From Leptospira neocaledonica (GTDB taxonomy: Bacteria; Spirochaetota; Leptospiria; Leptospirales; Leptospiraceae), in assembly GCF_002812205.1 (NCBI RefSeq), contig NZ_NPEA01000008.1, forward strand, positions 189,567 to 253,566: DNA of 64,000 nt. The letters are read 5' to 3'. Numbering within the stretch: the stretch's first letter is position 1; each line of letters begins with the position of its first letter. Shown one piece after another: positions 1 to 8,171 of this stretch. The notes beneath the pieces were generated by a model, which was not told the DNA's origin, searched no databases, and saw only the letters and a list, made by a program, of their open reading frames with translations. The position numbers were made by a program, and so were the translations under genes.

Positions 1-414
1 AGCCCCCATAGAAAGAGGTCTAGCTCCTAAAATGGAAAGCCCCTCCCCAATTTTAGAAAGATTGTATTGGCAGATATTGGTATCTCCCAGATCTTTTATA
101 AGTTTTTTGTATCGTCCAAGATGAAATGTATGACTTAAGTAACCTATGTTAGGTGAAGCATTGGTAATTTCCATGAGCAACTGAGGGATAGAAGTAGTAT
201 CATGATTTCCTAAAATGATATACTTTGGTTTCCGAACTTTAGAGATCAATTGTGCGATCTTATTTGTATTCCTTGGGAGATTATTTCCAAGATCACCGGT
301 GAATATCACGGAATCATAATTGCTTTTGGAGAAGTATTCTGTATCGACCCAAGTCCAGAACCCATGTATATCGCCCACTACAGCGATTCGTTTATCAGAA
401 GAATCAAATATCAA
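1..414 (-). CDS. Calcineurin-like metallophosphoesterase, N-terminal part (runs off the window)
   Basis: Reading the minus strand from a TTG at 414 gives 138 open codons up to the window edge, so the C-terminus is missing. The metal-binding blocks of the calcineurin-like phosphoesterase family occur in the right order: GDIHG near residue 14, GDLGNN near residue 36 and GNHD near residue 63. The family hydrolyses phosphomono- or diesters with two metal ions; the substrate cannot be told here. There is no ATG in this frame before the first motif. The TTG is preceded by AGGAAG six bases upstream, which is why it was chosen. It diverges from the chemotaxis receptor at 513. Confidence 0.8.
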   Translation of the reverse strand, partial: MIFDSSDKRIAVVGDIHGFWTWVDTEYFSKSNYDSVIFTGDLGNNLPRNTNKIAQLISKVRKPKYIILGNHDTTSIPQLLMEITNASPNIGYLSHTFHLGRYKKLIKDLGDTNICQYNLSKIGEGLSILGARPLSMGA

Positions 415-512
415 TTTTTGCTTCCTAAATTTTAGGTTTTGTTCCTAAGACTTTTTTAAACAAACTTTTTCAGATCATACTAGGTCGAAAAAAAAATCAA
501 CCAGGATCGCGC

Positions 513-3059
513 ATGAAAAACATAAACAAAGAAATTTCCGTATTCTCTGCAAGGTTCCTATTCTTAACAGAAGGTCTAGGATATCTGATCGGAACTCCAT
601 TTGCGATCGTATTTCTGATCTATTTTATGGACTTGGATCTGAAAGAAACAAATTCTCTTTGGTTCGTCATGGGAACGATCTTCATTCTAGGACTCGTCAC
701 CAGTTCAGTTTCTTCTTTTTACAAATTAAGACCATTACGAAAATATTCCAAACAATTTGCAGAAGGTGCAGTAACTCGAGAAACGGTCATGAGAGCTCAA
801 AAGGCAGCGTTTCGTCTTCCTGCTCTTCATGCACTCGATATTCTGGTGAGGATCTGGATAGGAGGAGGGATTTTTGTAGTTTCACTCGGGATCTTTTTAC
901 CTATCAGTAAAACGGATTATTCCATCCTCTTAGGACTAATCATATTCGGCGGACTTGCGAGTGCGGTTTATTTTTATCTCATCACCGATTGGCTAAAGGA
1001 CAACTTAGCTAGAACGGATCTATTCGGTTCAATTTCTTTGGAATCCTTGGTCAAACTCAATCTGACAAGATCCTTGGCCTTAATTTTCTTTTCCATCGTC
1101 TTAGTTTTAGCGATCGGTGTCTCTTTAGTAGTTTATAAGCTCAATTACGAATCTCTAAAGAGTGCTTATACCAACCAAATGTTGAATGTGGCTCAAACAT
1201 TGGACCTTCTCACCCAAAGTATCTATGAAGATACGGAAGAAGAGGCAGAACTTATCATCCGAAACAAAACCTTAGGATATTTGGTCTCCCAAAAGAAATG
1301 GAAAGAGGCGGAGGGCTTTCTAAACAATTTTTTAGGATCCAGCCAAAGATTTGAAGGAATAGCAGTCTGGAAAGAAGCAGGAGACTGGTTCTCCCATTCC
1401 GTTGGAACTGGAACTTTAGCAAGTAGTACGATAGTTCCCTTAACTTCCGCATTCCAACTTCCAGGAGCGGATGAAATCAGAAATATAAATAAGGAAAAAA
1501 CATTCTTCTTTAGTGAACCTTCTAATTCTACTCTGAACGGTTCTCCGGTCATTTTGTATATTAGAGAATTTGAATTGAATGACGGCTCCAAGGCTTTCTT
1601 GGTATTCTCCGTTCGGATAGGAGATCTGACAAATAATATCATCCAATCCATCAAGATCGGAAAAACAGGTTATCCAGGACTTCTAACTCCTAAGATGACT
1701 TTCCTAAATCATATCAGCGAAAGTATGAGATTAAAAAAAATGGAAGATCTACCTTTCGCCAAATTTTTTGTAAACGCACAAGACGGAGTTCCAATCAAGT
1801 ATGTGATGGACGGCGCCTATAAATCTATGGTCGTTCATACGAACAAAAAATATGGATTCAGATCTTTTGTAGCCATCGTAAACGAAGAAGTTTCCAAAGA
1901 AGCGATTTCTACAATCTTCTATATGTTGACCATCTCCTTTTGTGGATTGTTTATCATTGGCTTCATCATCTACTTCATTTTAGCCAAAAGTTTGAAACCG
2001 TTAAGAGATAGCCAAAATCTGATCGAAAAAATGTCAGAAGGTGACCTAACCCATAAACTTACGGTTCTTTCCAGAGATGAAATCGGAGAGATGGCAATCA
2101 GTATCAATGAGTTCAATCGTAAGGTAAAAGCGGTACTTCATAAAATTTTCGATGCTTCTCATAGTCTTGCAAATTCTTCCGAAGAAATGTCAGGAACCTT
2201 AAAGTCTATTTCTGACAATGCACAAAGCCAGGCTGCAGCCTCCGAGGAAATTTCCGCTTCTATCGAGGAAATCTCTGCGGGAATGGATTCGATCTCTTAT
2301 AGAACAAAAGAACAAGTCAGTCTTTTGAATTCTTTGGATTCAGAGATGGAAGAATTTTCTACTTCTATCCAAAACACTTCTGAAAATTTGGAAAACACTC
2401 TTTCTCATGTAAAAGAGATCACCGACGAGGCCAGAAAAGGTGGAAAATCTTTGGAATTAACTGACCAAAGTATCAGAAAAATTTCCCAGAGCTCGGACCA
2501 GATCACAGGTGTGATCGAGATCATCACAACAATTTCGGAACAGATCCATCTTCTTGCTTTGAACGCAGCTATCGAGGCCGCGAGAGCCGGAAACGCAGGA
2601 AAAGGATTCGCGGTAGTCGCCGATGAAATTTCCAAACTCGCGGACAAAACTTCTGACAGTATGAAAGAGATAGAAAATATCATCCAAGCAAACGAAACGG
2701 AAATTGGAATCGGAGTCAGCAATATCCGGGACACGGTAAGCGTGATCGGGGGGATCATCCAAAGAATAGAAACAATCTATATTCGAATGAACGAGGTATC
2801 TTCCGTAATGGGAGAGCAGCTGGTCCGAAATCGAATCGTGAACAAAAAGGGCCAGGAAGTAAAGGAAAGATCGGAAGGTATCCAAACTGCGATCCAGGAG
2901 CAAAAACTGGCCGTAGAAGAAATTTCGAAAACAATTTCGAGTATCAATGATTTGACCCAATCTAACGCGTCCTCTACAGAAGAATTGAGTTCCGGTTCTG
3001 TGGGACTTGCCCATTTGTCCGAGGATCTGAAAAACCAAGCGGAGTATTTTCATTTTTAA
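513..3059 (+). CDS. Methyl-accepting chemotaxis protein with multi-pass N-terminus
   Basis: An 848-residue chemoreceptor. The N-terminus has about five hydrophobic segments (roughly residues 15-40, 48-70, 108-130, 136-158 and 185-208). A presumed extracytoplasmic sensing region follows (about 210-465), then a further membrane segment (about 466-490), a HAMP linker (about 490-545) and a long cytoplasmic signalling coiled coil to the end. The conserved hairpin tip that contacts CheA/CheW is clear near residues 676-710 ([22 protein letters not shown]). Most MCPs have two membrane helices, so the extra N-terminal membrane module is unusual. The ligand is unknown. AGGA precedes the ATG by about eight bases. 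It appears monocistronic, with a hairpin just after the stop. Confidence 0.93.
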   Translation: MKNINKEISVFSARFLFLTEGLGYLIGTPFAIVFLIYFMDLDLKETNSLWFVMGTIFILGLVTSSVSSFYKLRPLRKYSKQFAEGAVTRETVMRAQKAAFRLPALHALDILVRIWIGGGIFVVSLGIFLPISKTDYSILLGLIIFGGLASAVYFYLITDWLKDNLARTDLFGSISLESLVKLNLTRSLALIFFSIVLVLAIGVSLVVYKLNYESLKSAYTNQMLNVAQTLDLLTQSIYEDTEEEAELIIRNKTLGYLVSQKKWKEAEGFLNNFLGSSQRFEGIAVWKEAGDWFSHSVGTGTLASSTIVPLTSAFQLPGADEIRNINKEKTFFFSEPSNSTLNGSPVILYIREFELNDGSKAFLVFSVRIGDLTNNIIQSIKIGKTGYPGLLTPKMTFLNHISESMRLKKMEDLPFAKFFVNAQDGVPIKYVMDGAYKSMVVHTNKKYGFRSFVAIVNEEVSKEAISTIFYMLTISFCGLFIIGFIIYFILAKSLKPLRDSQNLIEKMSEGDLTHKLTVLSRDEIGEMAISINEFNRKVKAVLHKIFDASHSLANSSEEMSGTLKSISDNAQSQAAASEEISASIEEISAGMDSISYRTKEQVSLLNSLDSEMEEFSTSIQNTSENLENTLSHVKEITDEARKGGKSLELTDQSIRKISQSSDQITGVIEIITTISEQIHLLALNAAIEAARAGNAGKGFAVVADEISKLADKTSDSMKEIENIIQANETEIGIGVSNIRDTVSVIGGIIQRIETIYIRMNEVSSVMGEQLVRNRIVNKKGQEVKERSEGIQTAIQEQKLAVEEISKTISSINDLTQSNASSTEELSSGSVGLAHLSEDLKNQAEYFHF

Positions 3060-3062
3060 AAC

Positions 3063-3088
3063 TATTCTCCCGAAATTTCAGGAGAATA
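3063..3088 (+). terminator. Hairpin after the chemoreceptor gene
   Basis: TATTCTCC (3063-3070) pairs perfectly with GGAGAATA (3081-3088) around a ten-base loop, four bases after the receptor stop codon. There is no following T-run, so it may stabilise the 3' end rather than terminate by itself. Confidence 0.4.
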
Positions 3089-3143
3089 AGAAGATTCCGA
3101 AACTTAGTTGCATTTTAGAGAATTTATTCTAATTTGCGCTTAT

Positions 3144-3416
3144 ATGGAATGGGAAAAGATCTTAAGGGACTCTGTACGGGACGGTTCAATCAAGGAATTG
3201 TATCTCCGGAGAGTTCCCACCCTGAAAACCTGTGATGATTGGAATAAGGTAAAAGAAATAGGTCTGATCGATCACAAAACCAAATACGCCCATTATAAGG
3301 GTGGATTGGTTAAATTCGGGGAAGGTCTCTTTTTCGTGAGCGAAGAAAGGCTCCAAGCCTTGGCTCCATTCCGCAAATGGGAATTCAAAACCAAGATCAA
3401 AGTCACTCCGGACTAA
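3144..3416 (+). CDS. Small conserved-looking protein of unknown function
   Basis: About 90 residues from the ATG at 3144; a TTG at 3108 in the same frame would add 12 residues but has no better ribosome site. The product is charged and soluble, with no signal peptide or membrane segment, and contains CDDW and a lysine-rich end. No family is recognised. Base composition resembles the flanking core genes rather than the AT-rich block after it. It lies alone between the chemoreceptor and the accessory patch. Confidence 0.55.
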   Translation: MEWEKILRDSVRDGSIKELYLRRVPTLKTCDDWNKVKEIGLIDHKTKYAHYKGGLVKFGEGLFFVSEERLQALAPFRKWEFKTKIKVTPD

Positions 3417-3488
3417 ATAGGTGCGGAGCTCCGAAGAAAAGAGTTAAATTGCCGGCGAGAGGCAAGAGTAACTTAAGCGGCGGCTATT

Positions 3489-3719
3489 TTAGTTGCCTGA
3501 TTTCCTGTTTTTTTCTTTAGAAATATATTCCGCGTTGAATAATGTTATCAGTGGTCCCTGGTGTAAAAAAGAGACTGCTTCAATATCGAATTCTTCAAAT
3601 ATCTCGTATTCGATTATCTCACCATCTGCGGTAAGTAATTCAATCTTGCATCTATTCAGCATATCAGAATAGAGATTGTATAAATCTTTAGAATCTATTT
3701 CTTTCAGTTTATTGTCCAT
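3489..3719 (-). CDS. Small acidic protein, possible immunity protein
   Basis: A 76-residue acidic soluble protein of no recognised family. Its ATG (3719-3717) lies inside the last codons of another minus-strand frame that ends at 3709 and reads like the tail of a polymorphic toxin. That geometry, a small acidic gene overlapping a toxin end, is what toxin-immunity pairs show, so an immunity role is inferred from position and character only. It is AT-rich like its neighbours. Confidence 0.5.
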   Translation of the reverse strand: MDNKLKEIDSKDLYNLYSDMLNRCKIELLTADGEIIEYEIFEEFDIEAVSFLHQGPLITLFNAEYISKEKNRKSGN

Positions 3720-3840
3720 CAGGTATTATATTGGCCTTATCATTCGGCAATGGCTTATAATCAGAGATAACAATTTTGTTTTTACCAAGTTTAATACCTT
3801 TGTAAGAATTTGATTTATTGATTAAATAAATCAAATTTCT
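3709..3840 (-). pseudogene. Orphan C-terminal fragment resembling the end of a polymorphic toxin
   Basis: A 43-codon open stretch with no start codon, bounded upstream by an in-frame TAG at 3843-3841 and ending in TAA at 3711-3709. Its translation holds KLGKNKIVISDY and ends NIIPDGQ, a lysine-rich, compact tail like those of secreted bacterial toxin domains. The 79-residue gene upstream ends within it in another frame (stop at 3817-3815). The reading as a displaced toxin tail is inference; no family search was possible. Confidence 0.4.
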
Positions 3841-4054
3841 CTAACCACTCAACTGTCCATTGAGCTTCAGCAAAATATTTTGGCAGGTATTCGAACTTCT
3901 CAACCCAGCCATCAAATGCGTTATTCATTTCAGGATTATCTGCCGTAAAGATCAAATATCCCCCCGTATTTTTTTCATCATTATAGATCCATACGTAGTC
4001 GCCTTCTTTTTCTCCCGAAAGAATTTTTCCTTTAATACCAATCTTGATTTCCAT
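3815..4054 (-). CDS. Small acidic hypothetical protein (immunity-like)
   Basis: 79 residues, acidic and aromatic (many W, Y and F), with no signal peptide or membrane segment. AAGGA lies upstream of the ATG at a suitable distance. The size and composition are typical of orphan immunity proteins left in polymorphic-toxin islands, and the gene overlaps the toxin-tail fragment at its 3' end. The family is not recognised and the role is inferred from context. Confidence 0.5.
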   Translation of the reverse strand: MEIKIGIKGKILSGEKEGDYVWIYNDEKNTGGYLIFTADNPEMNNAFDGWVEKFEYLPKYFAEAQWTVEWLEKFDLFNQ

Positions 4055-4149
4055 AGTGAATCATCCTTATTTGTCAATAGTCACATGGTTATCCACTCTT
4101 CAATATTAGCGAGTATTGCCAAAATTTCTTGCACGTATGCCAACAAAAT

Positions 4150-4464
4150 CTAGGGCATAATAGAAGGACCAATCCAATGTGAAATTCGATCACCTTGCTT
4201 TTTTACTAAAAAATCTTTAGCGTCTTCATAACTTAAATTAGCTTCTAATTCCACTATCTCTCCCTGAATAGAGCCGTAAATAGACCATTTATCTTCTAAT
4301 GCACTTAAATACTCTGGTCGAAATAACCTATCTAAGATCCAATTCACATATGTTACAGCATGTTCACCAGGGATATCTAAATCCTGCCAGAACATTGCGT
4401 AAACCATAGGCTCAATTCTTTTTCTGGCTTCTTCCCATCTTTCTTCGTACGAATATCTCATCAT
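4150..4464 (-). CDS. Small hypothetical protein (immunity-like)
   Basis: A 104-residue soluble protein, rich in W, Y, E and D, starting at tandem ATGs (4464). It has no signal peptide, no membrane segment and no recognised domain. It lies in a run of same-strand, AT-rich small genes from 5.5 to 3.5 kb with short gaps. An immunity or accessory role is possible from context only. Confidence 0.5.
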   Translation of the reverse strand: MMRYSYEERWEEARKRIEPMVYAMFWQDLDIPGEHAVTYVNWILDRLFRPEYLSALEDKWSIYGSIQGEIVELEANLSYEDAKDFLVKKQGDRISHWIGPSIMP

Positions 4465-4506
4465 TCAAAGTATTCCCATTAAGGTTTTTGGAACATTCAA
4501 AATTTA

Positions 4507-5037
4507 TTATAACGTATAGTAATCCATTGATAAAGATCCTATAGAGAAGACAAGATCGTATTTCGATAAGTTTTTGATTGATGACGGAAAAATAACTTTC
4601 ACTTTATAGTGATCTCTCCAGTTCATACGAAAGAAAGTTGAAGTTATCCGTATGCCCATTTTAGCAAAGTAATAAGGGCCAATTCTTTCTAAGGAAGCAA
4701 ATTCGGAGGAACTAACAACAACTTCACCTCTTTCAGATTCCACGACAAACTTAATCAATCTTGCAATATTGGTTAGCTCGTTAGTAAGCTCTTCTCTCGC
4801 ATCTTCGATATCTTTAAAACTTATTATTACCACGTATTGGTCGGATGGGGCCGTACAAGTAAAGTTATGTTCAATTTGCAAATTTTTAATAGTAGCTAAC
4901 GGAATCAAAACCTGAGTATTCGCTAATCCATATGTATCTATCCGTTCGCCAAAAGTAAAATAAAAGATTGTTGCACAGGAGTTTATGCAAAAATAGAGGA
5001 AAAGCAGTATTAACTTTTTGACATGATGCTCAATCAT
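4507..5037 (-). CDS. Putative lipoprotein of unknown function
   Basis: 176 residues. The first 21 contain KK followed by a hydrophobic run ending in INSC, a plausible lipobox with the modified cysteine near residue 21. The mature part has alternating polar and hydrophobic stretches but no recognisable domain. It probably sits in an envelope membrane facing the periplasm or outside. Same strand and composition as the neighbouring small genes. Confidence 0.6.
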   Translation of the reverse strand: MIEHHVKKLILLFLYFCINSCATIFYFTFGERIDTYGLANTQVLIPLATIKNLQIEHNFTCTAPSDQYVVIISFKDIEDAREELTNELTNIARLIKFVVESERGEVVVSSSEFASLERIGPYYFAKMGIRITSTFFRMNWRDHYKVKVIFPSSIKNLSKYDLVFSIGSLSMDYYTL

Positions 5038-5089
5038 AAGTCCCTGCTCTAGGGATTTTCTGGTAACTCAACTTTAATTCCGCTCCTTC

Positions 5090-5542
5090 CTAAATTTTGA
5101 TAAACGGACTCTTTTTCGATCTGCCAATATACATCTCATCTTCGAATGTGTGATTAAAACACCATGAAACATCTTTATCAATAACATACGAATGCTGAGG
5201 AACTGCAAATAGGCGATCGCTTATTGAATAAAAACAAGTCAAAGAGATCTCAAAGGCAATATCAATTGCATCCCCAAAGTATATAACTGGTCCGTTCCTT
5301 GTAAGATTATTTTTTTTTAGGAAATCCGAGACAAAATAAATAAGCTTCTCCTTAAAATCATTTCCTGGAAGAATACTATCAAAATTGTGAGGAATCTTAC
5401 TCCAATCTATCCGGTTAAATCCTTGCGGAAACCCTTCTCGTATTTCAGAGAAAAATACGGCATTATCATCGATCACTCGAATTTCCCCACCCTTTATCCG
5501 TTCACCTAATTCAACCAATAATGTCTCTTGAAAATAACTCAA
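5090..5542 (-). CDS. Hypothetical acidic protein in the accessory patch
   Basis: 150 residues, soluble, without signal peptide. The only start near the N-terminus is a TTG at 5542 with AGG about eight to ten bases upstream. The sequence has several paired aromatic and acidic residues and a WCFNHTFEDE patch. No family is recognised. It is the first gene of the minus-strand run of small genes and could be another orphan immunity protein. Confidence 0.5.
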   Translation of the reverse strand: MSYFQETLLVELGERIKGGEIRVIDDNAVFFSEIREGFPQGFNRIDWSKIPHNFDSILPGNDFKEKLIYFVSDFLKKNNLTRNGPVIYFGDAIDIAFEISLTCFYSISDRLFAVPQHSYVIDKDVSWCFNHTFEDEMYIGRSKKSPFIKI

Positions 5543-6048
5543 AATTTATACCTAACTCATATTGTTATTTGCACCACTAGTGAAACGGAACTACCAGAAA
5601 CAAAAGAAGAAAACTTGTTAGGATAGTTCAGATGGGATATCGGCCACACCTTGTATAACTCTGGGAAGTGAGGTTTCAGTCAAATCCCGAAGGGGATGGA
5701 TTCGTGTAAATTTCCTTCGAAAAGGTAGGCCTTGCGTATTATATAAAGGAATCGCAATTTCTACAATGGCTATTTCTTTTTATTGGATGGCTTTTATCGT
5801 ATTCAGAATATTTACTCCAAAATCTTAATTTAGATCCTGAGTAATTTCCTTCAGGCAGAATAGAGAGCATTAATTTCTCTTTAGAAGCTGAAGGTGATAT
5901 CCAATATTTGGAAGTGGATCTTGATAGTTCTTTTTCTGATTGTCCAGTTTTGACAAAAAGTAAAAGTGAAAACTAACCCCATGATAACGACTAGTAACAA
6001 TCGCCGAAATCCTCTTAAGAAAAGCATTTGTGATATCCTCCCTTTTGG
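5543..6048. other. About 500 bases with no supported gene
   Basis: Stretch between the start of the 150-residue gene and the regulator's operators. The reading frames are short and broken. A minus-strand frame at 5870-6115 is open for 81 codons, but it begins with GTG inside the operator palindromes and has no family resemblance, so it is not called. The region may be decayed coding DNA or a long regulatory spacer. Confidence 0.4.
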
Positions 6049-6062
6049 CACGGATTTCCGTG
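6049..6062. promoter_or_regulatory. Operator-like palindrome 1 upstream of the XRE regulator
   Basis: CACGGA-TT-TCCGTG, six-base arms. It resembles the perfect palindrome centred 29 bases downstream. Confidence 0.5.
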
Positions 6063-6076
6063 TTCTTAAATTGGAT

Positions 6077-6092
6077 ACACGAAATTTCGTGT
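6077..6092. promoter_or_regulatory. Operator-like perfect palindrome 2
   Basis: ACACGAAATTTCGTGT is a perfect 16-base palindrome in the promoter region of the XRE-family gene, a normal place for an autorepressor to bind. Binding by that protein is inference. Confidence 0.6.
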
Positions 6093-6111
6093 GTTAAAAA
6101 TGTCAAGGAGG

Positions 6112-6127
6112 ACACATAATTTCGTGC
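6112..6127. promoter_or_regulatory. Operator-like site 3 over the ribosome-binding region
   Basis: ACACATAATTTCGTGC matches palindrome 2 at 13 of 16 positions. It sits between the AAGGAGG at 6105-6111 and the GTG at 6128, so occupancy could block both RNA polymerase passage and translation. Confidence 0.45.
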
Positions 6128-6346
6128 GTGGAGTACGAAGAATTTATCCGGAAAGTTGGATTAAAAATAAAAGAAATCCGGGTAGAAAAGGGTATAACTC
6201 AGGAACAAATGGAAGAGGGAGACCATGGTGTTTCCTATAGAACTGTTCAAGATATAGAAAATGGACAATCTCACCCGTCCGTTAGATCAATTTTTAAGAT
6301 TTCGAAGCGGCTTAAAGTAAAGCCTAAAGATTTATTGGATGTTTAA
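6128..6346 (+). CDS. XRE-family helix-turn-helix transcriptional regulator
   Basis: 72 residues that are almost entirely one Cro/C1-type HTH domain: IRVEKGITQEQM forms helices 1-2, SYRTVQDIENGQSHPS the recognition helix and its flank, and LKVKPKDLLD the end. Start choice: the GTG at 6128 is 16 bases from the strong AAGGAGG at 6105-6111, rather far; an ATT at 6119 in the same frame would have ideal spacing, so the true start may be the rare ATT. Three related palindromes cover the upstream region, so it probably represses itself. It is a single-domain regulator of the kind found with toxin-antitoxin or mobile modules, but no partner gene is adjacent on its strand. Confidence 0.82.
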   Translation: MEYEEFIRKVGLKIKEIRVEKGITQEQMEEGDHGVSYRTVQDIENGQSHPSVRSIFKISKRLKVKPKDLLDV

Positions 6347-6354
6347 AATTAATC

Positions 6355-6389
6355 GAGGGATGCGGAATTACATCCCTCTTCATTTGTTT
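6355..6389. terminator. Bidirectional intrinsic terminator
   Basis: GAGGGATG (6355-6362) pairs perfectly with CATCCCTC (6371-6378) around an eight-base loop. It is followed on the plus strand by a T-rich tract (6379-6389) and on the minus strand by AT-rich DNA. It lies between the converging XRE gene and the small lipoprotein gene, so it suits both. Confidence 0.65.
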
Positions 6390-6588
6390 AATTGTTAGCT
6401 GATACGGCTGCTGCTGCAAGAATACAAATAGAATCCTTCTGAGCTTGAGTTGCTGTCTGGTCCTGTAAAGCGGCAAGACATTGGAAAGTTGCCTGGGTTT
6501 TTACATCATCCTTTACTTTATCAGTAACACAATTCGTTCCAAACAAAGCGAAGATTGTAAATGGTATATATATAAATTTAACTTTCAT
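6388..6588 (-). CDS. Small putative lipoprotein
   Basis: 66 residues. An N-terminal MKVK plus hydrophobic run ends in GTNC, a plausible lipobox, with the cysteine at about residue 20. The mature part is a short, alanine- and glutamine-rich segment with two more cysteines. AGGG lies about nine bases before the ATG. It follows the 282-residue lipoprotein gene by about a dozen bases on the same strand, so the two are probably co-transcribed. Function unknown. Confidence 0.6.
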   Translation of the reverse strand: MKVKFIYIPFTIFALFGTNCVTDKVKDDVKTQATFQCLAALQDQTATQAQKDSICILAAAAVSANN

Positions 6589-6600
6589 TATTTTTTCCCT

Positions 6601-7449
6601 TTAAGACCAGCAGTAGCTTTGATATTTTCCATTTTCTATAACCCAAAACTTCAATTGGATCAATTTTAGGTACGCAGCATATAAAGCAAACGGATTCCAC
6701 CATTGAGATAATAGAGCCTGAATTTCAGTCCCTAATTTATATTCCATATATAAAGCATAAATTGAATATAGGCAGAGAGGATCATTCAAATCTTGAGTAT
6801 TGACTAAACCGTTCCCGCTTGTTGGTTCACTTTCACTCGTTCCTTCTAAGTTTTGCCAGTCATTGGAAAGACTAATAACTCCAGACAAAACAATAGTATC
6901 GGAAGCCTCAGATGCCTTCTTTTGATTTGTACTACTATCTTCTAAAGTTCCAGGCTCTTGGTTTGAAATCTTGGTCAATGTACAATCTGAAATAGTTACA
7001 GACGGTAATCCTTCTTTACTGCTAAAATAATTACAAACTTCCTTTGCTACGTAAAGATCAGAATTCTTAGAAAGCATAATCTCAGAACCTGTAACAGAAT
7101 CCGAAGAAGGATTTGTTCTAATTACAAGTTGCCATCCTTCTTCAGTAACTCCTTGTAAAAGATCAATAGTGTTTGATTCATTTTCGAGATCTAATGAAGT
7201 ATCTGTATTCTCGGAATCGGTAGCTTTAAGAGTGGGTTTAGCTTTATAAGACGTAACGGGGAAAGATGTTTTAAATCTGTAAGCTGAACCATGAGAAAGA
7301 TTTGAGGTTTCCCCACTGGCTAACTTTAACTGACCCGAAGCTGCGTTACTACCTAAGAACGATAATATTTGACTAAACGGAGGTGAGGAACCCTTACTAC
7401 AACTAAAAATAGCCGGAAATAGGGTTATTATTAAAATCTGTCTTTTCAT
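6601..7449 (-). CDS. Putative lipoprotein, 282 residues
   Basis: MKRQ plus a hydrophobic stretch ending AIFSC gives a lipobox with the cysteine near residue 17. The mature protein is serine- and threonine-rich, as many spirochaete surface or periplasmic lipoproteins are. The C-terminal 70 residues are richer in Y, W and L. No domain is recognised. It is the first gene of a two-lipoprotein unit with the 66-residue gene. Its AT-rich composition places it in the accessory patch. Confidence 0.65.
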   Translation of the reverse strand: MKRQILIITLFPAIFSCSKGSSPPFSQILSFLGSNAASGQLKLASGETSNLSHGSAYRFKTSFPVTSYKAKPTLKATDSENTDTSLDLENESNTIDLLQGVTEEGWQLVIRTNPSSDSVTGSEIMLSKNSDLYVAKEVCNYFSSKEGLPSVTISDCTLTKISNQEPGTLEDSSTNQKKASEASDTIVLSGVISLSNDWQNLEGTSESEPTSGNGLVNTQDLNDPLCLYSIYALYMEYKLGTEIQALLSQWWNPFALYAAYLKLIQLKFWVIENGKYQSYCWS

Positions 7450-7567
7450 GGCAAAAATATGTTAAAGCAGGCATAACGGTCAAATTAATTTTTTATTTAC
7501 AATATTACAATAGAATGTTATTAATCTTCCCTTTAACACTTATTAATAAATTACGAAGCAATATTAT

Positions 7568-7870
7568 ATGCTAAACGAAAAACCGAAAAGCTCAAGTTTA
7601 CCGAACAAGGAACCTGTAGATAAAGTATCTCATATTAATAAAATCATAAAATTAATAACTGATTTAGTAATAACTCCGGAGACTCTTTTGGAAATAAAGC
7701 TGACGAATGGCTCTATAAAAAGTGGGCGTTATCGAAATCATTCTATTTCAAACCCATTTTTGGGACTTCTTACCACAAAAGCCATTTTAAATTTCGAGCT
7801 ACCAAATAATGTTTTGGTAGATATCAATTTCTTAGAAATTAGTGAGCTTAAGAAAATTAATTCTGATTAA
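7568..7870 (+). CDS. Hypothetical small protein
   Basis: 100 residues starting with ATG at 7568. The N-terminus is polar and lysine-rich; the second half alternates hydrophobic and polar residues, suggesting a small beta-rich fold. No signal peptide and no family recognised. It converges with the 62-residue gene so closely that the two stop codons are back to back (TAATTA at 7868-7873). Confidence 0.45.
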   Translation: MLNEKPKSSSLPNKEPVDKVSHINKIIKLITDLVITPETLLEIKLTNGSIKSGRYRNHSISNPFLGLLTTKAILNFELPNNVLVDINFLEISELKKINSD

Positions 7871-8059
7871 TTAGAATACGCTATCTCTTAATATAATTTC
7901 ACTTAAAGCGAATATAGTTTCCTTATTCTTATCTGAAAAAGGAGATCCATTGTATTTGATACAGATATTAACATAAAATCCTTCTGCATTAATATCATGA
8001 ATATATCCCTTTAATGAAATATCGTTTTCATTAAGTAATTCAATTATTTCATTTTTCAC
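7871..8059 (-). CDS. Hypothetical small protein
   Basis: 62 residues, acidic, starting with ATG at 8059. Predicted soluble and of no recognised family. It is tail-to-tail with the 100-residue gene without a base between their stops, leaving no room for a separate terminator. It is the last gene of the AT-rich accessory patch. Confidence 0.45.
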   Translation of the reverse strand: MKNEIIELLNENDISLKGYIHDINAEGFYVNICIKYNGSPFSDKNKETIFALSEIILRDSVF

Positions 8060-8171
8060 AGATAATTAGTATACTTGATGATACTAATTTTGGTTAAAAT
8101 AACTAACTAATTCAATGTCCTATTCGGGATAATTGGGTTAAGAATTAGTTGATTAAGCTAAATTAAAAAAG

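Noticed and set aside
5870..6115. 81-codon minus-strand open frame
   Set aside because: Begins with GTG inside the operator palindromes, shows no family pattern and lies in a stretch of broken frames.
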